Assembly: GCA_021234155.1 (NCBI GenBank)
Contig: JAJEKV010000023.1
Span: forward strand, 10,179,141 to 10,243,140
Direction of reading: 5' to 3'
Source: Isoetes taiwanensis
Taxonomy: Eukaryota; Streptophyta; Lycopodiopsida; Isoetales; Isoetaceae
DNA length: 64,000 nucleotides
The notes beneath the pieces are model-generated. The model did not search any database and was not told the origin of the DNA. It worked only from the letters and a program-made list of their open reading frames with translations. Below are positions 11,591 to 23,395 of the stretch, one piece after another; within the stretch, counting starts at the first letter, position 1, and every line of letters starts with the position of its first letter. The position numbers and the translations under genes were made by a program.

Positions 11591-13844
11591 GTTATTCCAT
11601 TGCTTTTCTTGTATACATATGTAATAACTGTATATTATCCCATAGTATTGCATTTTTAATGTTCAAAAGTCCAAAAGATAACTAGAATGGAATGTTCATA
11701 ACATCTCAAAGTTAGTTAATCTTTTAGTTTCAAAGTAAATTATTCATTTACGAAATGCTGATTATATAGTAGTTTATGGGGTATATATGCAGAGAAAAAT
11801 ATTATTCTATTTATGATACTTGTTCAAATCAGTTTTGAAGGATCAAATAGGACTAGAGTTAGAAATCTATTTATTTTGTGTTCCATATACATTTCATACT
11901 ACATATTTCAAAAGTAAATATACACCGACAATTGAAAAAGTGTTTTAGATAAAGACATTGGGAATTTTCTACATGAGCATGGTGCATTGACATGAGATGC
12001 ATTATTGAAGAAATCTAGCCTAACCTAGAATCTTAAATATTGCAAGGATAATATACACGTGGAGAATATATGCAACACATTTGAGTAAGAAAGTGATGAT
12101 TCTTCAACCTCTAAAGACATAATATACGCGTAGAGAATATGTGCAACATCTTTGACTAAGAAAACGATGGCAAAAAGCCAGTATAATGATTTCATCTCAC
12201 AAATAGCTATCAGTCATTTATAATACTCAAAGGACATCGTCATTATTTGGCAAACATGGCACGACTAATAGGATTGAATAATGGAGGATTCTCTATAAAA
12301 GAGACTCACATTCGATCAAAAGGGCAAAATCTAGACAACATAGTCGACATTAGGAGTTGGTTTAACTCAATAGTTTGAGCTAAATTCCATGGGGCTAATG
12401 CCTACATGTTCTTGGTGTTTGCTTGTGACCCAAAGGTCAAGCAAGGGAGAGGTCAATGACACTAATAATAAGTATAGCAACGATAATGCGACAAAGCATA
12501 ACGAGTTGCCTCCTAAACGTGGCAAAGTGAAGGCTACCATAGTTGCAGATATCAAGCTAGTGTGTGCCACAAAGACTTGAATTTCAAAAAGTTGATCGCA
12601 TGTAAGAGATGATGTATAGCTTATTTATTTAATTCTCTGTGATCCTTCCTTTATAGTTTCCTTATATATTATGTGTACGCCTAACAACATGGTCTTATCT
12701 AATTATGCGTATACAATGGCTTATATAGCCTTTGAGTTTGTAGCTCGTATTATATATATTTGGCTTGTTATTAAAGAGACGTAATGTTGATTATTTCTAA
12801 AAGTAACTTGCTAAGGTTCCTATTCATTTCATGTTTTGTATATTGGTTTTATCATGTCATAATTTTTATTTCCTAGTGTTAAAGCCTAAAATTAGCAATT
12901 AAGATCTTAAGATGGCATTTGTTGCAAAAAGATAGAGGAGAATTAAACCTTTGGCACTGTCCACTACCTGGTGTAGATGCTCCTTCTTTTAATATAAGAA
13001 GGAGTTGCTTCTAGCCATGTGCTAAAATACTGCATGATCTTTTATGTCGCCCACATGATCAATCATCCTCTTTTTTTTTGTCTTTTGTCGTATACAAAAA
13101 AAGGCACCTTATATATCTTCAAAAAGAACATAATTTTAAAGATAATTCTCTCTCTAGTATAACGAGATTGTTATAAATAGAATAGAATAGTCCAGTTTCA
13201 TGTGGAACCCCTCTGTTGATCGATTTTTTTCTATTGCAGAGCACATTATCTTCCATAACCCATAACTCCACTTCAATACTCTATAACCTAAAATTCCCAT
13301 GCATAAACTTCATGTGTGGACTTTATAAAAATTTGGAAATATTTGTCGATTTTCAGATTGTGCTTGAATTTTTTATCGAAGCCCTACTAAAATTATTCAA
13401 AAGCCCCATCAAATATGACCGATTTTTTGATGCATGAATACCTTTAACATAACAAACATTATTTTTATTAACCAAGTCTAGCTCCAAAGACCTTGCATTT
13501 TTTGGCGCAACTAATTTGGGCAATGCTCCGAATCACTTTGTTTTTCCCAGATCCTTTGCTTCACATACAAATTCATCTTGTTTTAAAAAACTTAAAGCTC
13601 TTGCTCTCTGATTTTCATTAGACAATATATAAATTGAATTTTTTCATAATCTAGATGTCAAATCCCCGATTTTGCTTGTAATATATGTATTATTAAAGTA
13701 ATGTAATAGTGTGCACCTGGACGGCGCCGGGTCATGAAATCTATCGATCATATGACCCAGAAATAGCACCTTTCAAGAGAGAGTGATCAATTATGATTCA
13801 GAGCATCGTACATGGGTGTCTATAGTTTGGAAATATGATATAGA
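11591..13844. other. AT-rich intergenic stretch, no gene seen
   Basis: No convincing coding region was found. Open frames are short and AT-biased. A ctctataaaagagactc stretch at 12,291 looks like a TATA box but has no supported gene after it. A near-repeat, ata(c/g)acgtg-gagaatat, occurs at 12,050 and 12,120. A short tagaatagaatag run at 13,178 resembles the tails next to LINE-B 3' ends. It may be decayed repeat DNA. Confidence 0.5.
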
Positions 13845-14330
13845 ATTGAATAGAATTGAATGGTTATTTATCATCTACGGAGATCAATAGGCCTATGGGA
13901 CCCAATCAAAGAGACAACAAAAAGTATTATTGTCAGGATTAAAAAAATCCCCATCCCGAAAGATTTTCAGTGGAAAAACCTTGGCACTACTAGGTATGCT
14001 GCGAAACTACACAATGAGATATTTTGATATGTTTCCATTTCAATGAAGTATTTGAGGACATAGCTGTGTGTGCACATCCATGATCTTCTGGAGATAAGAT
14101 CCCAGTCCCCACTGAACCCGTGTCCACTAGTACATGGAGTGGCTGGTTAGGTAGGATCAACTCAGCATAGCATGTCCCAATGTGAGTGAATGCCATACAT
14201 TTCTGAAGGGTGTGGCATTCGTCCTCAATGGCACCCTGTTGGCAACACTGACAAGTCCTATCCTCACGTGCCCCCGAGCCCATCTGGTTGTCTCAATTCA
14301 GAGGTGATGTGCACTTGTGCGTATTGAAGC
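13845..14330 (-). pseudogene. LINE-B B2 zinc-knuckle C-terminus and 3' UTR
   Basis: A minus-strand frame at 14,283-13,990 reads REDRTCQCCQQGAIEDECH and on to a final Cys, a C-x2-C...H...C zinc-binding pattern shared with B3 (DRLCQCCQTGAIEAESHTF). Downstream come the 3' UTR motif (13,938-13,985) and the block ttgggtcccataggcctattgatctccgtagatgat on this strand, split over 13,875-13,912. The element then ends in an (attcaattct)-like tail instead of poly(A). Confidence 0.8.
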
Positions 14331-14746
14331 TGTTGGAATAATCATAGGATATTTGCTCATAACATATTTTGTGTGCATTTTAACCATTGAATTTTAACTT
14401 TCAATGGTTCTATGGTTTTACTTCAAACAACATCATGGCAATAAGGGATTGATTTTCGAACTAGGCGGCAAGAAGGTTGGAGATTGGTCCGGCTAAGAGG
14501 TCGGATCAGACTAATAAAATAAAAAAGGAGAATGATCAGATAAGGGCGGATTCTTTCTGAGCAACTGCAGGATTGAAGAAGATTCGGCTTGTGCTGTCGG
14601 AGAATAAGGGAGCAAAGGATCGTGGTTCTGAAAGGTTACTGTAGCAATAAGTTGCAATTGTTAATCAATTTGTTAATGGTGGTTCAAACAATCTTGAATA
14701 CAAGGGAATTGAAAGATAATCCAATCTAGACAGTATTTTGCTTTTA
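14331..14746 (+). repeat. copia-1 5' LTR
   Basis: A 416-bp copy starting TGTTGGAATAATC and ending cagtattttgctttta, matched by 51,434-51,853. It ends in TTTTA rather than the usual CA; the position is fixed by the target duplication and the primer site. Confidence 0.92.
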
Positions 14747-14747
14747 T

Positions 14748-14760
14748 TGGTATCAGAGCC
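14748..14760 (+). promoter_or_regulatory. copia-1 primer-binding site
   Basis: TGGTATCAGAGCC lies one base after the 5' LTR. It is complementary to the 3' end of plant initiator methionine tRNA, the usual minus-strand primer of plant copia elements. Confidence 0.95.
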
Positions 14761-14768
14761 ACAATACA

Positions 14769-17302
14769 ATGGCCACTAGATTTGGTGCCACGCTGTTGAA
14801 CTCCATTGAAGTGTTTGATGGTCTGGTGGGAGGGGAGAATCAAGTATCAGATGCTAACAGCTCTTCTGCAACAAAGGCTGTTGACTCTGGAATTGTCAGT
14901 AAGGGAACAATAACCAAGGCTGATGATGAAACTAAGATTAATCAGGCTACGACGATCATTACATGTAAGCTTGCTCCAAGTATTTTGCTAAAACTCAGGA
15001 ATCTGAGTCCTAAGGATGCATGGAATTATCTCATAAAACATTATGAAGTGAAAAATTCCTCTCAACTAGAGTTTTATAAAAAGGAATTAAGGAAACTAAA
15101 GTATGATGGAAAAACAGATTTAACAAAACTATTTCATAAGTTTGACACGCCTGGTGTAGATCTAGAGGCAGCTGGTGCAGGTATATCTGAAGCACATCAG
15201 ATCTTGGGTATTTCCAAAATGTTTTCAAACTTTGGAACACTAAGTGTGCTTATTAGAACTGTAACTAAATCAAGAGAAGAAGCTGAAATGATAGCTCGAA
15301 TTGAAATTGAACAAAAAGAAATGTTAGAAGAAGAAAATGAGGAGGAGTCAGCAGAAGTATTGATTGCCAAGAAAGGCAAAAGAACTGATACAGGTGACAG
15401 CAAAACAAAGGTTGTAGGACCTTGTTATGGTTGCGGAGAGCATGGACACTTAAAATATAACTGTCCAAAGATGAAGACTTTCTGTTATACGTGCGGAGGT
15501 GCTGGACACTTCTCTTCTCAATGTCCTAGTCCCAGAAATATGGCAGGCAAGGGAAGAGGCAGGGGCAGAGGAAGAAGCAACAGAGGAAGAGGGCGTGGTG
15601 CAAGAACTGCCTACACCAATATTGCAGTTGGAGTTGAAGAAGCAGAAGAAGAGGTAAATCTTTGTTGCTCTACCTTTGAAGACATAAATTCTGAAAAAAC
15701 GTTTATTGTAGATAGTGGAGCTGAAAGAACAATCGTAGGCTCAGCTCAACAACTTATCAAGGAAGAAGAGGGTAGAAGTCCCAAAAACATTCGTTTAGGA
15801 GATGGGAGTTTGAAGAAAGTTAACTCGAGATCTTTGATAAGGAAGAGTTGTAAACTTAACAAAAGTTTTGTGTGTAAAAGGGATTGTGAAAAATCTGATT
15901 TCAGTTGCTCAGCTAGTTGATTTAGACTATCAGGTGGTGTTTGACAGGCACATTTGTAAAATCCTGAAAAATAATGAAATATGTTTTTTTGCACAACGAG
16001 TAGGAGACCTCTTTGAAATGCATGTACCTGATAATATTCCTTGTATCAACAATGCATCAATTGTATCTATGAAAACGTGGCATGAACGTCTAGCACATAC
16101 TCATATGCACAATGTGGAGACATTATGTAAACAAGGACACATAAATGCATCAGAAAAGGTTAATGAAGGAAACGAGAAGTTTGTTTGCAGGGGATGTGTT
16201 CTGGCAAGAGTACAAGATTGCCATTTCAGAAAAAGGCTAAGAGAGCTGAAGCTCCTCTGGATCTAGTTCACACGGACATATGTGGCCCACTAAATGTGAA
16301 AAGCAAAACAGGTAAGCAGTTTTTTATCACCTTTATTAATGATTTTACTCGAAAATCTAAAACCTACTGTTTAAGGAGGAAAAATGAAGCCTTACAGGCC
16401 TTTAAACACTACACTGTTGAAGCAGAGAGACATAGAGAGACATACAGGTAGAAAACTAAAATGTCTAAGATCTGATCACGGTGGAGAATATATTTCAAAG
16501 GAATTTAAGCAATTTTGTATTGAAAGAGATATTAGAAGGCAGCTGACCTGTAGGTATTCACCTCAACAGAACGGTGTAGCGGAAAGAAAGAATAGATCCA
16601 GTTTAAATGCAGTAAGAGCTATGCTCAAGCATGTAGGTCTGCCAAATATGCTTTGGGAAGAAGCCCTGAAAACAGCAATCTATGTACAAAATAGAGTGCC
16701 AACTGTAAGTCTAAAAGGGAATATTCCAGAAATTATGTGGTCTGGCAGAAGCCCTGAATATGAAAAGTTCAAGATCTACGGCTGTTTAGTATATGCTCAC
16801 ATACCAGAAGAGCTGAGAAAGAAACTAGATGACAGAGCTCTGGAAACTTATCTAGTTGGATACGATGAGGAGTCAAAAGCATACAGATTGTATGAACCAA
16901 AGCAGAATAAAATTTATGTTAGTAGAGATGTCATTTTCGTAGAGAAAGAGCTGTACAAGGATAGGCATACAGCTAAAGCTAAGATCGAAATAAGCAAAGG
17001 AAATTATCATAAAAACCAAGATTCTAATATGGAGTATGATACTGATGATGATGATGAGCAGAGGAAATCAGTCATATTGAACCCATTCGAAAGAGAAAAA
17101 GAGAAGCTCAAAGGCTTATTTCAGAATTTGTGGAAAAGGATATTCAACTAGAGGATCTTGGAAGAGATTCTAGTGGCAAAAGTAGAAGGCTGAAGCAATC
17201 TGCAGAAGTTGAAGCAATGCATGATAATTCAGCACACGACACCACACTAGCATTGATGACTGTGCTTGAAAAGGATGTCCCAGTGACATATGATGAAGCA
17301 GC
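14769..17302 (+). pseudogene. copia-1 gag, protease and integrase
   Basis: Starting from ATG at 14,769, a UBN2-type gag region (LAPSILLKLRNLSPKDAW) leads to two CCHC knuckles, CYGCGEHGHLKYNCP and CYTCGGAGHFSSQCP (15,420-15,525), an RG-rich stretch, and protease FIVDSGAERTIVG near 15,705. GAG-pre-integrase and the HHCC zinc segment cover 15,868-16,200. The integrase core has HTDICGPL (first Asp), LRSDHGGEY (second Asp) and SPQQNGVAERKN (Glu). Frame changes near 15,850, 16,200, 16,440 and 17,130 break the polyprotein. It stops at 17,302 in VTYDEAA, where copia-2 is inserted just before RT. Confidence 0.92.
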
Positions 17303-18160
17303 TGTAACAAATTTAGAGATAGTCACAGAAAACAATTATTCACTTAGGACAACGCAATCATTGTTTCATTGTAGATCAACATCACACTATAGCCTTAGAG
17401 TTTTAATTTCAAAGAACTTTCTCCATACCATATATTTTCTAGCTCAATCACAAAGTTTAGACATGGTCACATTAGTAAGCTTAGCTTCACATAATAATTA
17501 AAGCTATGAAGCAAACAACAAATCACCATTACTCATTTATCCCTTCAATGGTTATTCTTGCATTATGTGTATACTTCACTATGAATACAGTTTACAATGG
17601 AACCTTCAGTATTCGTCCTTCACAACCTGAATCGATCTGTTCTGCAATCACCCGAACTAAAGCTTCCCTATTTACAACTTCAATTTAATCTTAGCAGTCC
17701 GGCGGTGATGCCAGACCGCTAGCAACTTTCCGGAAGCAGCCAGATCTTCATGTCTGGTTTGTATTGGACCGAGCCAATTCAAATCGACTTTGGCTCCAAG
17801 CATCTCGATGGATCTTCGAATATTCCCTTGTATTGTTTCAAGGGTTTGCACCCTTAAAGCAATGGTTAATCATTAACCATGCAAACACCATATTTACTTA
17901 GGTCAATTTATTCAACCTAAATACGTCTTCACTTGCTCAGATAAATATATGAACTTGAACATATAATTGCAAGTCCCTGTTCTCACCATTCTGACTTCAA
18001 ACTTAGAGCATTTCTTTGCTTAGATCATTCCCCTGCCTTTATGCACAGATATCACCAGTGTTCTTCCATAGAATTTACTTAAGATAAAATAAGTAAATTG
18101 TGACATAACTCCAACAAAGATTATGATATGAACAATTTATTCTTCTCTATACTTCTCACA
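17303..18160 (-). repeat. copia-2 3' LTR
   Basis: An 858-bp LTR bounded by TGTAAC on the plus-strand left and CTCACA on the right. It matches 43,306-44,003 plus 49,507-49,908. On the minus strand it is preceded by the purine run gaaagggaaa, which serves as polypurine tract. The RNase H frame ends at 18,137, 24 bases inside the LTR. Confidence 0.92.
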
Positions 18161-19612
18161 TTTCCCTTTCAGATCATAATCCTTGTAATCTCTGCAGTTC
18201 AGTTCTTTAGCTAGTTTTGCAAACCTGATACCACTTAGACCCTTTGTGAATATATCTGCCAACTGTTTTTCAGAACTAATATATTCAAGTTCTATGATCT
18301 CCTTATTCACCATTTCCCTGATAAAATGCATTTCCATCTCTATGTGTTTTGTCCTTTCGTGCATCACATGGTTTTTGCACATAGCTATACAGCTCTGATT
18401 ATCACAATAAAGAGTTGTTTCTTTACTTTGCATAATTCCTAGTTCATTCAAGAACCTCCTGCTCCAGATTATTTCTTTGCTTGCCAAAGTTGTGGCAGCA
18501 TATTCAGACTCTGCTGTGGATAATGCTATAGATGATTGCTTTTTTGTTCTCCAAAACACAGGACCACCACCAAACATTAGAACATATCCAGATGTTGACT
18601 TTCTTTCATCTAAATCTCCACACCAATCTGCATCTGCATATGCTCTGAGGTTTAAATCAATTCCACAATATGCAATGCCTCTTGTTTTTGTTCCTTTTAG
18701 AAATATCAAGACCTTCTTTGCTGCCTTCCAATGCTGTTTGCATGGATCACTATTATATCTGGTTAAAACATTTACAATATAACTAATGTCTGGTCTAGTG
18801 TGATTTGCAACATGCAGCAAACTTCCAACCAATTGCCTATATGGTGTTCTCCTCATTTCTTCTCTTTCACTACCAGTCTTGGGGCACATCCTTTTTGACA
18901 ATTTTTCTCCTACTGTTAGTGGTAGTATGACTGGATTGCAGGTCTCCATGCTGAACTTTTCTAGCAGAGCATCAATGTATTTTTCCTGGGAGAGAAATAT
19001 TCTCTTATTAATCCTATCCCTTTTAGTTTGGATCCCTAAGAACTTGGACACTTCACCTAAGTCTGTCATTTTATATTTTTCTTTCAATATCTCCTTGCAT
19101 TGACTGAGAATGTTCATACTGCTTGCTGCCAGTACACAATCATCAACATAGATAGCAATTATGCAAACATCTTTATCTCTTTGTAGAATATACACATTCC
19201 CATCATTCTCCAACTTGTTAAGACCTTGTTCTTTTAGATAACTGTCAATGCACTTGTACCATTGCCCTGGGAGCCTGCTTTAAACTATAAACTGCTCTTT
19301 TCAATCTCCAGAGCCTTTCCTTGCCATTTTCAAATCCCTGTGCTTGTTTCATGTATACTTCCTCTTCCAATTCTGCATTTAAGAATGCAGTACATACATC
19401 CATGTGATATAATTCCATATCTAAGGCATTTGCCATGGCAATGATCATCCTGATGCTGGACATTTTCACCACTGGAGAATACGTTTCTTCAAAGTCTATA
19501 GCTTTTTGTTGTGAGTAACCCTGAGCAACCAATCTTGCCTTATACTTAGGAGATCCATCTGCATTCTGTTTAAGTTTAAAAATCCATTTGATTCCAATTG
19601 CTTGCTTGTCTT
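18137..19612 (-). pseudogene. copia-2 RT (most) and RNase H
   Basis: On the minus strand GIKWIFKLKQNADGSPKYKA starts the RT at 19,606. It continues through YSPVVKMSSIRMIIA, FLNAELEEEVYMKQ and LKQAPR (19,532-19,245), then after a frame change 19,213-18,137 with the intact catalytic AIYVDDCVLAAS, FLGIQ, the connection LVGSLLHVANHTRPDISYIV, and RNase H with YADADWCGD, STAESEYAA, YCDNQSCIAM and HIEMEMHFIRE. The missing RT start is at 40,468-40,580. The C-terminus reads into the LTR and ends at KCEKYREE. Confidence 0.93.
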
Positions 19613-19692
19613 ACCTTGCGGGAATACCTGGACGCTTGCTTCCTTGGCAAGCTCTGGGACCCCGGTGCTCTAGAGCAGGTCAAAATAGCCCA

Positions 19693-20428
19693 GAGCTTAG
19701 CGCCTGTTCCCAGGGAGAATTCCCCAACCCCGATGGATGAGGCTTTGCTTGAAGCTGTTCTCCAGGGGTTGGGAATTACTAATCTCCCCTTGGAATTACA
19801 GGACTCCTTAGTTGTTTTAGAAGATTTGATAACCATTGCAGTGGAATCTCAGTCTAGAATAGGTTCGGGCTTAGTTATTTCTTTCTGTGCATTATCTGCT
19901 TTGATAGATCTGGCTCTCTAAGAGTTACAGCCTACAACTCTCAGCCGTACTTAGCACTGGAAAACAGATTTGAACGTAATCTCTTTACTATGAGCGCTCC
20001 CCTGGAATTCGGCATTGAACCTATCTTTCATTGGGCGACATTCTTCGACCTCCAGCAATCCCAGCACATCAGGGATCTTGACATGGTGGTTTGGAGGTAT
20101 CTAGTTGCCAATTAGCAGTTTTCTTGGGCCCCGTGCCAGATCTAGGGGGCCTGACAGGCTAGGGTCAGGTTTGAATTTCTAGGATTTGCATTTTCTGTGT
20201 TTTCTGGGTACCTCCCGTCAAATCTTGGGCAAACTTCTCCTCGGGGGCAGGAAGGAGTTATCATTGGCAGTTACTTTCCTTTCTGGGGGGAAAAGGTAAA
20301 GGGTTTGATCCCTCTTCTCGGAATAGGCTGCTCTTCCTGCCGTTTCAGTTTTTGTGAAGAATCTTTGGTCTTTGGGAAGCGACATACATGAGAACCAAGG
20401 CAAGCACCTCAGGCCCGCAATTCAGTAG
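19693..20428 (+). other. LINE-A A3 5' leader with small ORF
   Basis: The region begins right after the target duplication. ATG at 19,732 opens a 63-codon frame, MDEALLEAVLQGLGITNLPL onward to 19,921, acidic and hydrophobic. It resembles no family I know and could be an upstream ORF. The remaining 500 bases hold the presumptive internal promoter; I cannot point to a specific motif. Confidence 0.4.
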
Positions 20429-20429
20429 G

Positions 20430-21270
20430 GAAGATGACGAATGGAATCACATTTTCTGGTTGGATAGCAAGAACGATAAAGCCTGGGGATATTGAAAGAA
20501 TTGTTTATGGGGATGGAGATTATAAAAGACCAGCAGAAGGCAGCAGCTTTTTGTATGGGAGTGCTTGAGGATGTCGGAATTCTTGCATGCAGGAAAAAAA
20601 TGGAGGTTATTGACAAAGATTATTTGAATGGAAGAGCCAACGATGGGGACTGGGTCTGGAATACATTTGGTTACCTGCAGGAATTAGACAATACCCTCTA
20701 TAAGCTCATTACCGTGAAGCAGGGACACACTGAGACGGATTGCTGTAGCCTCAAGAACAGCATTTTCAGGGCTTACATGGACGAGATGCTGGCGAAAGTT
20801 AAGAACCTTATCATTCAGTGGGATGGGATAAGGGAGAACTCTAATGCGAGCATCAGGCTCATAAGGAGGTGGGAAGAAGCAGAAGACCACGTAATCGAGA
20901 GGCAAAGGAAAAGTTTTAGGCAAGGGCTGGTCTTGAACGAACCGCTGGAAGGGGTGTCTACATCCTTAGAGGTTTACCAGATAAAGGGGAAGAAATCGGC
21001 AAAATGTAAAATCAAAGACTCAAATGGATTCTTCAACCCGGAAGAGTTAAATTCGTGCGACTGTGGGGACTGCATGGAGGTCAAGCTCTCTGTGCTGAAT
21101 GTGCAGAAAACGAAGATTGGAGAGAACAAAATTAGCAACTCTATCCCGGTAGTCGGCAAGAATGACAAAACAAAAGGTCCATCTTCTCCTCCCTCATATA
21201 AAAATATTCTCATGAATGATGGACATTCTATTCCTCAACCGACTAACTCAGGGTATCAGAATACAGTCAG
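20430..21270 (+). pseudogene. LINE-A A3 ORF1, N-terminal part
   Basis: Two overlapping frames read here: a short one from ATG at 20,432 (MTNGITFSGWIARTIKPGD) and a longer one, 20,492-21,270, so a frameshift near 20,490 is likely. The longer frame carries ELDNTLYKLITVKQGHTE, a Cys-rich patch (SCDCGDCMEVK) and PPSYKNIL, and is cut after SGYQNTVS by the chromovirus. Coding resumes at 34,447 with SSEFIDLFGILDSSATDMF. The insertion therefore splits one gag-like ORF1 protein. Confidence 0.75.
21266..21270 (+). repeat. Chromovirus target site duplication (left)
   Basis: gtcag here and at 34,447-34,451 immediately outside the LTRs; 5 bp is the usual duplication length for gypsy elements. Confidence 0.85.
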
Positions 21271-22881
21271 TATGACGCTCCCAGAATATATACGACCCTC
21301 GGACGTATACATACGGGGACTTTCCCCTCCCATGGCGATCATCTCACCATGAGCAGGGCCCTCCGTCTGTTTCGGGCCATCTATGAAATGAGGCCCGAAG
21401 AAGGACACGAAGGGGTCATTCGGCCCACGCCTTCAATGGGACTCCTACGTCGCGGAAGCATGAATATAAGGGTTAGCACACAGCACGAATATACATAAAT
21501 AACCACCACGAAGGGTGGCGCATCCGTCCAAAATACCAACGGCATAGAATATGCATCTAATCCTAAGAAAACGCCCAAAAACCCAGGTTCTACCCCCGCT
21601 CGGACTCGGTGAGGATCGACCGACATTTGGGCCTCAAGAGATCAGCAGACCGGAGTCTTGGCATGGCGTTGGCTGGCATAGAACATCGGCTAGGGTTGTC
21701 CACTCCATCCGCCCCTCCCCGTGCACACTTTGCGGATGGGTCAATTCATGCTATGGCCGCTATAGCCTTTGGGAGAGACGCAGGTTCAAGGGATCACCCT
21801 TTTGAGCCTACTCCGGGTTCATGGCCTTTGGTCCGATGAGGCAAGGTGGGAAGCGTCCCCTTCGGAATCCGCGGTGGTTCCATGGGTGAGCTAGAGAATA
21901 CGTGCGCATCGGCGCTGACCCCCGCATCCGTGCCGACTTACTCACCCTAAATCTACTCAAAGTGCAAGGTGCTCCATACGGATCACACCTCTACACCGGG
22001 GAGTGTCGGACCCATACCCGGCCCCCACGTGGCCAGGCCATCGGGCCTAGCCCCTTGAGGGAGTCTCGGGGAGCCTTGTATACTGCAAGACCCCACCCCT
22101 CATGTCACCTTTGTGTTCCTTGTCTGGTGCTAAGCCAGACCATAGCATCTAGGACCCGGTGGGCTCTTGTGCACAGGCCGCATATAATGGGACTCTACAG
22201 GGCGCTAACTAGGAGCAAACTACAATACACGGTTCAGAGGTCTCTACCCCGTAATCCCCCGTTTGAGTCGATTAAACAAAGAACTAAACAATCCATCCTT
22301 TCAGATTAAGAACCAGAATTGAATATAAAGAGAACTTGCTTGTACAATCAAGGGTTAGTTTCTATGATTGAATCACAAAGAGAACAGAGAAACGGACACA
22401 ACCAAGCGTTATCTAGAATCCACATAGCCACCTACACGAATTACATTTGGACTCGTTCCCATGGGGGCCTCCATCTCCCGGGAGTTGAGAATTCATTTGT
22501 TGATTCACAGGAACGACTGGTATGGTGGCTCTCTGCTGGTGTATGATGGCGCTCAGCTCCTGGCCTTCCTTGGTCGATCTTCAGGAGTCAATCACGCGGG
22601 ATAGGGGTCAAGTTGGCATCCTAACTTGGCAACCCCCATCTTTGCCTAATCGATTGGGGCAGGTGGCGCCTTCCCAAACAATAATTAGCCTAATTAAGTT
22701 ATTATCTTTAATGTATTAAATTAGCATAGCTAATTTAATCCTTTTAAGAGTAACCCCCATGGTTACAATTAAGTTCCCATACCCCCATGGTGGCGTACCT
22801 TTAGGGGGGTGACGTGCTTGTATTTGTACATGTCCCGTATGAATACGTGACGTAGACCGTATAAATACGTGGAACGTCACA
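21271..22881 (-). repeat. Chromovirus 3' LTR
   Basis: About 1.61 kb, matched by 32,827-34,446 with scattered substitutions and small indels. On the minus strand it starts TGTGACG and its other end is CGTC(C)ACA in the 5' copy, mutated to CGTCATA here, so the termini form a TGTGACG/CGTCACA inverted repeat. Short open frames in both LTRs are incidental. Confidence 0.92.
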
Positions 22882-22894
22882 TTCTCCCCTCCTT
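22882..22894 (-). promoter_or_regulatory. Chromovirus polypurine tract
   Basis: Minus-strand aaggaggggagaa directly abuts the TGTGACG start of the 3' LTR. It is the expected plus-strand primer. Confidence 0.92.
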
Positions 22895-23395
22895 AAAAAT
22901 AATGCTGTCCTCAGCATTGGGGTTAGCTAATCGAATACATATAAATAAAGCACTCAATTAGAAAATGGAGTTAAGAAGATAACATTAACACGTTGAAATT
23001 ATAGTATTTCGGACAGTAATACATTGAAGTTGAAAATATCAAAGTACAAGCACCAAGGTGTCTTATACAAACTTATTATCAAGAGAGTGTAGGACCGAAG
23101 TCCGATTTAAAACATCCAGACAACAAAAATCACACATGTAGACAAAACCAATACGGGAAAAGTTGGGTCATCAGCAACCCTCTATACAAGGCAGGTGATG
23201 ATCTGTCCACTGGCCTGCACACATCAATATACCCGTAGGTTAATAATATGATTAAATTGTGGTTGAAGGGACCACCCCCTATAAATAAAAGAAAAAGTAT
23301 CTAGAAGGGAACCTATGATGTCTACGGCTTGCAATTCATTGTGGCATAAGGAATGTTCAGTTCCCCTTATAGCCGGAATGAACGCAGTCTATTTA
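22895..23395 (-). other. Chromovirus 3' untranslated stretch
   Basis: Five hundred bases between the end of the integrase/chromodomain frame and the polypurine tract. AT-rich, with no coding region or repeat recognised. Confidence 0.6.

Noticed and set aside
12291-12307. TATA-box promoter (ctctataaaagagactc)
   Set aside because: No coding region or transcript feature follows within a reasonable distance.
21551-22546. Several 60-135-codon frames, repeated at 33,108-34,246
   Set aside because: They lie inside the two chromovirus LTRs and are broken differently in each copy.
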